64,000 nucleotides of DNA from an uncultured Clostridia bacterium (GTDB lineage: Bacteria > Bacillota > Clostridia > TANB77 > CAG-508): NCBI GenBank assembly GCA_949118805.1, contig CASAUJ010000001.1, positions 2,558 through 66,557 on the forward strand. The letters are read 5' to 3'. The position numbers and the translations under genes are program-made. Each line of letters starts with the position of its first letter. Position 1 is the stretch's first letter. This document shows, in pieces, positions 18,834 to 27,385 of this stretch. The notes beneath the pieces were generated by a model. It was not told the DNA's origin and made no database searches. It saw only the letters and a list, made by a program, of their open reading frames with translations.

Positions 18834-19856
18834 TTACATATTGGATTCATCTTTTAGTTGATTCGCAATATATCTCCAAGAATCTTGACACATATCTTCT
18901 AATGTTTTGGTTGCTTCCCATCCTAATTCTTCTTTTGCCTTTTGAGGATCCGCATAACAAGTTGCAATATCTCCTGCCCTTCTTGGTGCTATTTTATAGG
19001 CTACTTTTCTTCCTGTTACTTTTTCAAAAGCTTTTACCATATCCAAAACACTATATCCTATTCCTGTTCCCAAATTGTAAATATAAATCCCTTTTTCCTC
19101 ATGGTCCAGTTTTTCCAAGGCTTTCAAATGTCCTTTGGCTAAATCCACTACATGAATATAATCTCTTACTCCTGTTCCATCTGGCGTATTATAATCATCT
19201 CCAAATACAGATAATTCTTTTAATTGTCCATTTGCTACTCTTACAATATATGGCATCAAATTATTAGGAATTCCTTGTGGTTCTTCTCCAATCAATCCAC
19301 TTTTATGTGCTCCCACTGGATTGAAATATCGTAAAATGCAAATATCCCAAGTATCATCTGATTGGTATATATCTTTTAAAATTTGTTCAATAAATAATTT
19401 GGTTGTACCATATGGATTGGTAGTTCCTCCTGTTCTACAATCTTCTTTCAGAGGAATTCTCTCTGGTTCTCCATATACCGTTGCAGAAGAACTAAAGACA
19501 AATTTTTTACAATTATATTTTTTCATCACTTCTAATAAAATAAGTGCCCCTGAAACATTATTATGATAATACTCAATTGGTTTTGCAACAGATTCTCCTA
19601 CTGCTTTATATCCAGCAAAATTAATAACTGCTTCTATGTTATTTTCTTCAAATACTTTTTCTAATTTCGCTTGATCTAAATAATTCATTTCATAAAATTT
19701 AAAATCTTTTTTGGTTATTGTTTTTATATGTTCTAAAATTTGTGGATTACTATTTGAAAAATTATCTAAGATGATAATTTCTTTTCCTGCTTCTAGTAAT
19801 TCTATTGCTGTATGACTACCAATATAGCCAGCACCTCCTGGTAATAATATTGCCAT
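18834..19856 (-). CDS. galE: UDP-glucose 4-epimerase
   Basis: Interconverts UDP-glucose and UDP-galactose (or the N-acetyl forms), supplying sugars for surface glycans. 340 residues. The Rossmann NAD motif is GGAGYIGSHTAIELLEAGKE, the catalytic Ser/Thr is in FSSSATVYGE, and the YxxxK motif is NPYGTTKLFIEQ. The C-terminal substrate domain contains GDDYNTPDGTGVRDYIHV. It follows cysS by 28 bp and is the last gene of the PBP-cysS-galE unit. Confidence 0.96.
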   Translation of the reverse strand: MAILLPGGAGYIGSHTAIELLEAGKEIIILDNFSNSNPQILEHIKTITKKDFKFYEMNYLDQAKLEKVFEENNIEAVINFAGYKAVGESVAKPIEYYHNNVSGALILLEVMKKYNCKKFVFSSSATVYGEPERIPLKEDCRTGGTTNPYGTTKLFIEQILKDIYQSDDTWDICILRYFNPVGAHKSGLIGEEPQGIPNNLMPYIVRVANGQLKELSVFGDDYNTPDGTGVRDYIHVVDLAKGHLKALEKLDHEEKGIYIYNLGTGIGYSVLDMVKAFEKVTGRKVAYKIAPRRAGDIATCYADPQKAKEELGWEATKTLEDMCQDSWRYIANQLKDESNM

Positions 19857-19884
19857 TTTTATCTCTCCTCTATTTTCTCCTACT

Positions 19885-21279
19885 TTATATCTTTTTTATT
19901 TCAATTCCTTCTTTCGTATCTTTGATTTGATATCCTTTACTTTGAAGAAGGTCTCTTATTTGATCTGATTTCTCCCAATCTTTCTTTTCTCTTGCTTCTT
20001 TTCTTTGTTCTACCAACTCTAAAATTTCTTGTGGTATTTCTATTTCTTGCTCTTTTTTTTGCATTGGTTCTTTTATTTTTATTCCTAAAACAGAATCAAA
20101 TTTAGCTAATAAATCTGCAAATTTAGGAGATTTTTTTTCTTGCTTTGCTACTTCCCAAACCACTCCCATTGCAAGTGGCATATTTAAGTCATCATTAATT
20201 GCTTGATGGAATCTTTTTTCTAATTCTTCCACTATTGTTTCTTCTACTATATCTTCTCCTTGTTTATGTATTTGATAAGCATTTTTTAGTCTTTCTAATG
20301 ATTTAGCCGTAGCTTCTATTCCTTCCCACGTAAAATTTAATTTATTTCTATAATGACTAGAAAAACTAAACAAGCGGTATACTAATGGATCATAACCTTT
20401 TTGTATAATGTCTTTTAGTAAATATACATTTCCTAAACTTTTTGACATTTTCCCACCATTCATTAATAAATATTCCCCATGCATCCAAAATCTAGCTGGA
20501 ATTTTTCCACATTTCCCCTTACTTTGAGCAATTTCATTTTCATGATGTGTTGGAATTAAATCAATTCCTCCTGTATGAATATCAAATTGATCGCCTAGAT
20601 ATTTTTGTCCCATGGCAGAACATTCAATATGCCACCCTGGATAACTTGGTCCCCATGGGCTATCCCATTTCATCAAATGATTTTCTGGTGCTTTTATCCA
20701 TAATGCAAAATCATATGGATTCTTCTTTTCTAAATCAACATCGACTCTAGCTCCCGCTTTTTGTTCTTCTATATTAGCATTTGAAAGAATTGGATATTGA
20801 TCCAATTTTGAAATATCAAAATAGATGGTTGTTGATGTTTCATAAGCATATCCATTTTCTATTAATTTCTGTACATATTGCAACATTTCTTGTATATGAT
20901 CAGTTGCTTTACAAACAATTTCTGGTGTTTCTATATTTAAATCTTCTAAGTCTTGAAAAAATAATTTGGTATAATATTCTGCAATTTCCATTGGTGACTT
21001 TTTTTCTTCCCTTGCTGATTTTATCATTTTGTCTTCTCCATCATCACCATCTGAAACCAAGTGTCCTACATCTGTTATATTCATAGCATGTGTTAGGGTA
21101 TAACCATTATATTTTAATACTCTTCTTAATACATCTTGAAATAGATTCGTTCTCATATTTCCAATGGTTGCATTTTTATATACCGTTGGACCACAAGAAT
21201 AAATTTTCACTTGTTTCTCTTCTAATGACTCAAATCTTTCTTTTGCTTTTGTTAATGTATTATAAAAATAAATATCCAT
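19885..21279 (-). CDS. cysS: Cysteinyl-tRNA synthetase
   Basis: Class I synthetase, 464 residues, normal length. The N-terminal zinc cysteine is in KIYSCGPTVYKNATIGNMR, whose ATIGN is the HIGH equivalent. Zinc ligands GWHIECSAMGQKYLG and HHENEIAQSKGKCGK follow, and the KMSKS loop is NGGKMSKSLGNVY near residue 268. The C-terminal helical region carries IPQEILELVEQRKEAREKKD. It lies 14 bp behind the PBP gene, an unusual pairing of cell-wall and translation genes. Confidence 0.97.
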   Translation of the reverse strand: MDIYFYNTLTKAKERFESLEEKQVKIYSCGPTVYKNATIGNMRTNLFQDVLRRVLKYNGYTLTHAMNITDVGHLVSDGDDGEDKMIKSAREEKKSPMEIAEYYTKLFFQDLEDLNIETPEIVCKATDHIQEMLQYVQKLIENGYAYETSTTIYFDISKLDQYPILSNANIEEQKAGARVDVDLEKKNPYDFALWIKAPENHLMKWDSPWGPSYPGWHIECSAMGQKYLGDQFDIHTGGIDLIPTHHENEIAQSKGKCGKIPARFWMHGEYLLMNGGKMSKSLGNVYLLKDIIQKGYDPLVYRLFSFSSHYRNKLNFTWEGIEATAKSLERLKNAYQIHKQGEDIVEETIVEELEKRFHQAINDDLNMPLAMGVVWEVAKQEKKSPKFADLLAKFDSVLGIKIKEPMQKKEQEIEIPQEILELVEQRKEAREKKDWEKSDQIRDLLQSKGYQIKDTKEGIEIKKI

Positions 21280-21293
21280 TTTTCTCCCTCTTT

Positions 21294-23939
21294 CTAAGTT
21301 GTAGTATTATTGGTTACAACATTTGTATCGTTCGACACATTATTTTGGTTCGTATTGGTATTGTTTGTATTGGTATTTGTATTGGTATTGGTGTTCGTAT
21401 TATTAGAGTTTGTTGTATTGCCGGTTGAATTTGTGGTATTGGTATTATTAACTGGTTTTTCTGGTTTTGGATCTGGTTTTGGTTTTTCCACTTCTTTTGG
21501 TTTTGTATGAATGGTACAAGTTTCTTCTATTTTTCCTTGTGAAGCCGTACTAGAGCTTCCATTTACTGGCTTCCATAGTTGTAATTTTTCTTTTGGTACC
21601 ACTCCTCCAAATCCTTTTTCTTCTGTTGTCACATATTGTGAGCAATATTCTGTTGCTAGCATTTTTGACTCTGAACAAATAATTTGTACTCCATGCCCTT
21701 CACATTTACCTGGTAAATTGTCTGGTGTAAATATTTCTTTATAAACTTCTGTACAGCCTGTGGTTGCAATACAACCTGTATTTTTGCATATGGTTTGTTC
21801 TACAATTCCGTTTGGTTTAATGAAGTTAGCTTTTGGTAAGTTTTTATGAATGGCTGTCATAACTTCATCCCAAATTAATCCTGCTGGATTAGTTCCATTC
21901 CATACAATTTCTTCTGGACTATCATATCCAAACCAACATGCTGCTGCATAATAAGGAGTAAACCCACACAACCATCGATCTTTATTGGCATCTGTTGTTC
22001 CTGTTTTAGCAGCCACATCAATTCCTGCTATTGCACAATACTTAGCAGATCCTTTTATAACTGGTTCTTGCACAATTGACTTTACTAAATAAGCATTTTG
22101 TTCTGATAAAACTCTTCTTTTTTCTTGTTTTGGTTCTAAAACAGTATTTCCATTGGAATCCACTACTTTTGTATAAAATGTTGGTTCAATATATTCTCCA
22201 TCATTTGCAATAGTAGCATAGGCTGCTGCCATTTCAAGTGGACTAATTCCATCTGAAATTCCTCCAATGGCTAAAGGTAAACTTTCATCATTTTTTTTCT
22301 TACTAGGGTCATCTCCATCTTTATATAAGGTGGTAATTCCAAAATTTCTTAAATAGTCAATCGATTTTGTTGGTGTTAATTCTTTCATGATTTTAACTTG
22401 TGTTACATTTTGTGAAGTAGCAATCATATCTCTAATATTAATTAATCCCCTATAATTATGATTTTCATTTTTTGGACGATACCCATTAAAGTCTGTTAGA
22501 ACATCATCATATACGGTTGATGTTGTAATGATTTTTTCTTGTAATGCAGGTGCAACATCTGCAATTGGTTTAATCGTAGATCCTGGTTGTCTCAAAGATT
22601 GAGTAGCACGATTTAGATTCGCTCCTGTTTTTGGTCCTAATCCACCTGAAATCCCTAATACATTTCCTGTTTTGTGGTCAATGATTACCATTGCTGCTTG
22701 TGTGTGTTCATTTTTTAAAGTTCCATCTTCTTTCTTTTCTCTTCCTGCTTTTATATATTTATCCTTTAAAGTTTCTTCTTCTACTTTTGCTTGAATTTCA
22801 ACATTCACAGTAGAATAAATAGTAAGTCCACTACTATACACATAATTTCTAGCTAGTTCTCTTGAAATATCTTTTTCTTCCATCACTTGCTCAATTACTT
22901 GTTCTATTGTTGCATCTGTATGATAAGAATAGCCAGAAGAGGTAGCTGTTTCTCCTTTTTCAAATGGCAATCCTTCATTTACTTTTGCTACTGCTGCTTC
23001 ATATTCTTCTTGGTTTTCCACAAATCCAAGTTCTTTCATTTTTGTTAAAACAGTTTTTGTTTTATTTTTAATTTTTTCTGTATTATCTTTTGATGTGTCA
23101 AATGGATCATAAGAATTAGGAGAACTATTAATTCCTGCCATAAAAGCACATTCTTCTAGTGTTAAATCTTTTGCACTTTTATTAAAATAATATTCTGCTC
23201 CTAATTCTACTCCATGTAAATTATTCGAACCTACAAATAAAATATTTAAATATAGTTCTAGAATTTGATCTTTTGAAATCATTCTTTCTACTTGATAAGC
23301 TTTTGCCCACTCTTTTACTTTTCTGAAAATCCCTTCTAATCCTGATGTTTCGTCATCTTTCGTAATGTTCTTTACTAATTGTTGTGTAATAGTACTTCCT
23401 CCATAAGAACCTTTTCCTATTAATTTATTAGCAATTGCTCCTGCTGTTCTTTTAAAATCTACTCCACTATGTTTATAAAATCTTTCATCTTCTATGGCAA
23501 CATATGCTTTTGGCAAGTATTCTGCCATATCTTCTAAGGTTATAATCTTTCTTTTTTCATCTCCACTTAGATTCGCAACAATGGCTCCATTCCCATCCAC
23601 TACCACAGAGTTAGAAGCACCTATTTTTAGTTCCTCTTTCGTGATTTCAAAATCATCCCCAAATAAACCAAAAAATACTCCTGCAATGATTCCAGCTCCA
23701 ATTACACAAAATAGTAAAAACAAAACTAAGAATATTTTCAAAGCTAACATAAGTTTTGGATGTTTCCCTGAAAATTTATCTTTTTTTCCTTTTTTGTTTT
23801 TCTTACTTTCATTTTGTTTTTTCGTTGTTACATTAGTCTTTCCTTCATTCTTTGTTCTTTTTTGATAATTCTTATTGGTACTACTTGTTTTTCCTTTATT
23901 TTTTCCATTTGAATTGTTTTTTCTGTTGTTAGTTGGCAT
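21294..23939 (-). CDS. Class A penicillin-binding protein (PBP1A type)
   Basis: Bifunctional peptidoglycan glycosyltransferase and DD-transpeptidase, 881 residues. The cytoplasmic tail of about 60 residues is rich in Lys/Asn. One TM helix lies at about 65-90. The GT51 domain has EDERFYKHSGVDFKR and GGSTITQQLVKN. The transpeptidase domain has the active-site RQPGSTIKPIAD (SxxK), TSQNVTQVK (SxN) and AAKTGTTDANKDR (KTG). The last 60 residues are an Asn/Thr repeat tail, reflected in the DNA as a low-complexity stretch at about 21300-21450. The ribosome site is AAGGGGG. Confidence 0.95.
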   Translation of the reverse strand: MPTNNRKNNSNGKNKGKTSSTNKNYQKRTKNEGKTNVTTKKQNESKKNKKGKKDKFSGKHPKLMLALKIFLVLFLLFCVIGAGIIAGVFFGLFGDDFEITKEELKIGASNSVVVDGNGAIVANLSGDEKRKIITLEDMAEYLPKAYVAIEDERFYKHSGVDFKRTAGAIANKLIGKGSYGGSTITQQLVKNITKDDETSGLEGIFRKVKEWAKAYQVERMISKDQILELYLNILFVGSNNLHGVELGAEYYFNKSAKDLTLEECAFMAGINSSPNSYDPFDTSKDNTEKIKNKTKTVLTKMKELGFVENQEEYEAAVAKVNEGLPFEKGETATSSGYSYHTDATIEQVIEQVMEEKDISRELARNYVYSSGLTIYSTVNVEIQAKVEEETLKDKYIKAGREKKEDGTLKNEHTQAAMVIIDHKTGNVLGISGGLGPKTGANLNRATQSLRQPGSTIKPIADVAPALQEKIITTSTVYDDVLTDFNGYRPKNENHNYRGLINIRDMIATSQNVTQVKIMKELTPTKSIDYLRNFGITTLYKDGDDPSKKKNDESLPLAIGGISDGISPLEMAAAYATIANDGEYIEPTFYTKVVDSNGNTVLEPKQEKRRVLSEQNAYLVKSIVQEPVIKGSAKYCAIAGIDVAAKTGTTDANKDRWLCGFTPYYAAACWFGYDSPEEIVWNGTNPAGLIWDEVMTAIHKNLPKANFIKPNGIVEQTICKNTGCIATTGCTEVYKEIFTPDNLPGKCEGHGVQIICSESKMLATEYCSQYVTTEEKGFGGVVPKEKLQLWKPVNGSSSTASQGKIEETCTIHTKPKEVEKPKPDPKPEKPVNNTNTTNSTGNTTNSNNTNTNTNTNTNTNNTNTNQNNVSNDTNVVTNNTTT

Positions 23940-24032
23940 TTTATTACCCCCTTGCCAATTTTTTAATTTAACAAGTCCATTATATTATATTTGAAAAAAA
24001 AAGAAAAGCTTTTTTCGAATTTTTTAAGAATT

Positions 24033-24163
24033 ATGTGCAATGGGGACGTTTCCTTTTTCACATCTTATTAAAACTTAACAAAATAAGTTACTAAAATTTT
24101 TTCTATTTATAATATTTTATAAATTTGAAAAGATGTGAAAAAGGAAACGTCCCCATTGCACAT
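24033..24163. repeat. MITE/REP-like element with perfect 34-bp terminal inverted repeats
   Basis: 131 bp. The arms 24033-24066 and 24130-24163 are perfect reverse complements and carry the core ATGTGCAATGGGGACGTTTC. It lies between the PBP gene start and the stop codon (24168) of the unknown gene. A second copy of the same design is at 34779-34905. It has no coding capacity. Mobilisation by a REP-type transposase is an inference; none is encoded in the window. Confidence 0.85.
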
Positions 24164-24167
24164 AGGA

Positions 24168-25028
24168 TTAAATCTCGGAATTAATTCCTACTAACTTTAT
24201 TATTTTTACTTTATCTTTTTCTATTTGTTTCATAATTTCATAAAATGGTTGCCTTTTATTTATTTGTGCCTCATATATTTCGGCTACCTTATATTTTGTT
24301 TTTTTATCATAGTCAAATTCTTCTTCCTTCTCTACCATTATTTCATAATCATTTATTACAATCCCATTAAATCTTTTTTTCTCAATTTTTACATTTCCTC
24401 TTATATTTACAATAATAGCTTCCTCATTTATATGATAACAATTTATTAATTCTTTTGGAAAATCTACATTTAAAATTAATTCTGCTTTGGCTAATCCTTT
24501 TTTCTTATTGTTTCCAATCGTTATCATAATTCCATCTTCTTCTAAAATTTGTTTTTCTATCTTCTTGAATTTTTCTCTATGATTCGTTACAATATTCACA
24601 CTTCTATATTCTTTTGCAATTTTTCTTAAATTGGCTAACATATTTTCAGATAAATCATTTACTAATATAGCAATTGCTGTTTCCTCTTTTACTTTTTGTT
24701 TCTTTTCTATGATATAATCTAGTATCTTGCAAGAAAGTATTTCGAATAGCCATTTTCCTTCTATAATTTCTAGATCATAGGTATGTAATAAATTTAAATA
24801 AATTTCTTGTTGTTGTATTTTTTGACTAATTACTACCTTTTTACTCCTTGTCTGTTCAAATATTTTTTTAGTCTTTTTCGCTAGTATTTCTAATTTTTTA
24901 TTTTTTACATTCTTTTGATGAATTGGCAAAATAATTTTATTTCCTTCTAATTGTATGATATTAAATATTTTAAAGATAGCCTTAGGCTTGTCAGATTCTT
25001 GAATATAATACAAAAAAATCACCTTCAT
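24168..25028 (-). CDS. Unknown protein at the end of the rimP-truB operon
   Basis: 286 residues, rich in Lys/Ile/Glu, with no TM segment or signal peptide. I do not recognise a family. The middle (AIAILVNDLSENMLANLRKI, then VNIVTNHREKFKKIEKQI and GIMITIGNNKKKGLAKAELIL) alternates predicted beta strands and helices like a Rossmann-type fold. The start is uncertain: ATG 25028 has a poor ribosome site, while AAGGTGA precedes a TTG six codons later. It is 79 bp behind truB. It could belong to that operon or stand alone. Confidence 0.65.
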   Translation of the reverse strand: MKVIFLYYIQESDKPKAIFKIFNIIQLEGNKIILPIHQKNVKNKKLEILAKKTKKIFEQTRSKKVVISQKIQQQEIYLNLLHTYDLEIIEGKWLFEILSCKILDYIIEKKQKVKEETAIAILVNDLSENMLANLRKIAKEYRSVNIVTNHREKFKKIEKQILEEDGIMITIGNNKKKGLAKAELILNVDFPKELINCYHINEEAIIVNIRGNVKIEKKRFNGIVINDYEIMVEKEEEFDYDKKTKYKVAEIYEAQINKRQPFYEIMKQIEKDKVKIIKLVGINSEI

Positions 25029-25107
25029 TTCTTTCTTAAATATATGAATGTGATTTTTTTATATGACTACTTTATACTATTTTTTTGCTCCTTTACAGTT
25101 ACTTCCT

Positions 25108-25962
25108 TTAAAAATCTAAAACAATGTCTCTTTTCAATCTTTCTCCTTCTAATATACCAATTCCTATAAACTTCTTCTGATAATAGATACGATAAATACC
25201 ATCTTGTTGCCTCATTGTTAATTTTACTCCATTTAAGAACGGTTGTAATCTTTTTTCTTCCAAGTCAATCTTTTCTTTTTGCTGAAATAGTGTTTCCACT
25301 GAAATACAAGGAAATTCTTCTTGTAATTGTTCCAAAGGTACTGCTTGCTCGATTAAAAATTCTCCCACTTGTATTCGATTTAAAGCTGACATATAACCAA
25401 CTGTATTCATTTTCTTTGCTATATCTTCACACAAACTTCTGATATAGGTTCCTTTTGAGCAATGTACTTTAAATTCAATTTGTTTTTTTTCTTTCTTAAT
25501 CGCCAACAAATCTATTTCATAAATCTCAATTTGTCTTGGCTGAATTTCAACTGTCTGCCCTTTTCGTGCATACTCATATAGTTTTTTTCCTTTTACCTTA
25601 ATAGCAGAATACATAGGAGGAATTTGCTCTTGCTTTCCTAAAAAATGCTTTAATATAGCTTCTACTGTTTCTGGTTGAAAACAATTATCTGACACTTCTC
25701 TTTCTTCTAGTTTTATTCCTTCTGCGTCTGCTGTATCTGTTTTTGTTCCTAATGTTAGTTGTACCTCATATACTTTATCATGATTGACAAAATATTTGGC
25801 ACATAAGGTTCCTTTTCCAATTAATAAAGGCAACACACCAGTTGCCATTGGATCTAATGTTCCAGTATGTCCCACCTTTTCACCAGTTATCTTTTTTACT
25901 CTATGTACAATATCATGTGATGTACAATTTTTGGGTTTATTAATAATTACGATTCCATCCAT
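25108..25962 (-). CDS. truB: tRNA pseudouridine-55 synthase TruB
   Basis: Makes pseudouridine-55 in the T-loop of tRNAs. 284 residues. The N-terminal GIVIINKPKNCTSHDIVHRV is characteristic, the catalytic aspartate is in VGHTGTLDPMATGVLPLLIG, and IPPMYSAIKVKGKKLYEYAR follows near residue 120. KGTYIRSLCEDIA near 180 is also conserved. The ATG overlaps the end of nrnA by 16 bp and has no good ribosome site of its own, so translation is probably coupled. Confidence 0.96.
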   Translation of the reverse strand: MDGIVIINKPKNCTSHDIVHRVKKITGEKVGHTGTLDPMATGVLPLLIGKGTLCAKYFVNHDKVYEVQLTLGTKTDTADAEGIKLEEREVSDNCFQPETVEAILKHFLGKQEQIPPMYSAIKVKGKKLYEYARKGQTVEIQPRQIEIYEIDLLAIKKEKKQIEFKVHCSKGTYIRSLCEDIAKKMNTVGYMSALNRIQVGEFLIEQAVPLEQLQEEFPCISVETLFQQKEKIDLEEKRLQPFLNGVKLTMRQQDGIYRIYYQKKFIGIGILEGERLKRDIVLDF

Positions 25963-26903
25963 TTTTTTATTTCTTTCATCAATTTTTCTTTTACTTCTTC
26001 TACATTTCCCTGGATTAAAGCTCCTGCTGCTCTACTATGTCCGCCTCCACCAAATAACAAACAAATATCGGATACATTAATTCCATCTTCTGAACGCAAG
26101 GATACTTTATAGGCATTCTCTTCCTCTTTTTGACGAATAAAAATCGATACCAAAACCCCTTCAATATCTTTTCCAATATTAACTAAGCCTTCATGATCTC
26201 CTGGTTCTGCATTTACTTCTTTTTCATCTTGTGCATTGATATAAGAAAATGCCACTTTTCCATCTTCTAGCATTTCTAATCGACTGATCACTTTTTTAGT
26301 TAATTCAAAATTGGCTTTGGTTTTAGTTCCCATTATTCTTTTGTAAACATCTGGAATATCTACCCCAATACGAAGTAAATCTGCTGTATATTCAAAAGTC
26401 TCTGGTGTGATACCCATATAACGAAAGCCTCCTGTATCGGTTATCATTCCCGTCATAATACAAGTTCCAATTTCCTTCGTCATATGGATTTGAAAATATT
26501 CTGCCATGCTTACTAATATCTCACAGCAGGCTGGCGAAGCAGGATTTACATAGTTTAAATCCCCATACATATTATTGCTTCCATGATGATCAATTACAAT
26601 TGTTTTTTTGGCATTCTCAAAATATTCATTTTTAGCCAATCTTTTTAAAGTTGCACAATCCACAGAAATCACTAAATCATAATTTTTTGTTTCTGTATCA
26701 ATCTTTACTTGTTCTGCTCCTGGCAAAAATTGAAATGTTCTAGGAAATTCAGGAATGATTACTTCTGCCTCTTTTTCTAGTTCTTCGATCATCAATTTTA
26801 GTGCCAAGCTACTACCGATTGCATCTCCATCTGGTGATTCATGTGTTAGAATGGCAATTGTCTGTGCATTTTTTATCTCTTTTAAAATTTCATCTAAAGT
26901 CAT
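25947..26903 (-). CDS. nrnA: DHH-family oligoribonuclease/pAp phosphatase NrnA
   Basis: Degrades short RNA oligonucleotides and 3'-phosphoadenosine 5'-phosphate with manganese. 318 residues. The metal motifs are ILTHESPDGDAIGSSLALK (DHH motif I), DLVISVDCATLKR (II), VIDHHGSNNMYG (the DHH signature, III) and MTGMITDTGGFRY (IV). The DHHA1 domain ends with LFGGGGHSRAAGALI. Ribosome site GGAGGAAAA. It sits between rbfA and truB as in other Firmicutes. Confidence 0.96.
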   Translation of the reverse strand: MTLDEILKEIKNAQTIAILTHESPDGDAIGSSLALKLMIEELEKEAEVIIPEFPRTFQFLPGAEQVKIDTETKNYDLVISVDCATLKRLAKNEYFENAKKTIVIDHHGSNNMYGDLNYVNPASPACCEILVSMAEYFQIHMTKEIGTCIMTGMITDTGGFRYMGITPETFEYTADLLRIGVDIPDVYKRIMGTKTKANFELTKKVISRLEMLEDGKVAFSYINAQDEKEVNAEPGDHEGLVNIGKDIEGVLVSIFIRQKEEENAYKVSLRSEDGINVSDICLLFGGGGHSRAAGALIQGNVEEVKEKLMKEIKKWMES

Positions 26904-26933
26904 ACTTTTTCCTCCTAAAATTAAATTGGAAAG

Positions 26934-27296
26934 TTATTCTTCTTCTTTTTTTGGCATGATATTCTTTAAAATGGTATCAATCTTTGCACCATATTCTAAA
27001 GAATCATCCCATTCAAAAATCAATTCGGGAGTATTTCTTAAATTCACTCTCTTTGCCAATTCACTACGAATAAATCCTGCTGATTTTTTTAACCCAGCAA
27101 GAGTCTCTTTCTTATTTTTAGTATTTAGTACACTAACATATATTTTAGCATATTTCAAATCGTTCGTAACTTTTACCTTGGTTACACTAATTAAACCTGT
27201 TATACTTGGATTTTTTAATTCATAACCAATAATTTGACTCAATTCTTTTCTGTATTCTTCTTCGATGCGTCCTAGTCTTGTTTGATTTTCTGGCAT
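26934..27296 (-). CDS. rbfA: 30S ribosome-binding factor A
   Basis: Assists late 30S maturation at the 16S 5' end. 120 residues with a KH-like fold. The start is RLGRIEEEYRKELSQIIGYE, then GLISVTKVKVTNDLKYAKIY, LKKSAGFIRSELAKRVNLR, and TPELIFEWDDSLEYGAKID. GGAGG precedes ATG 27296. The 89-bp gap behind infB holds a strong hairpin. Confidence 0.96.
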   Translation of the reverse strand: MPENQTRLGRIEEEYRKELSQIIGYELKNPSITGLISVTKVKVTNDLKYAKIYVSVLNTKNKKETLAGLKKSAGFIRSELAKRVNLRNTPELIFEWDDSLEYGAKIDTILKNIMPKKEEE

Positions 27297-27331
27297 AATT
27301 TCCTTCCTCCTATTTTAAAAACAGAAAATAA

Positions 27332-27378
27332 GGGACGTTCCTTAAAATCCTCAAAAAGGGGATTTTAAGGAACGTCCC
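27332..27378. repeat. Perfect 19-bp hairpin between infB and rbfA, REP-like
   Basis: Arms 27332-27350 and 27360-27378 are perfect complements with a 9-nt loop. The core GGGACGTTCC resembles the ends of the two larger elements in this window. There is no U-run, so it is more likely a mobile repeat or processing site than a terminator. Confidence 0.75.
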
Positions 27379-27385
27379 CCTCTAA

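Noticed and set aside
21294..21510. Open frames on the plus strand with Val/Phe-rich sequence
   Set aside because: Shadow of the Asn/Thr-rich tail of the PBP on the minus strand.
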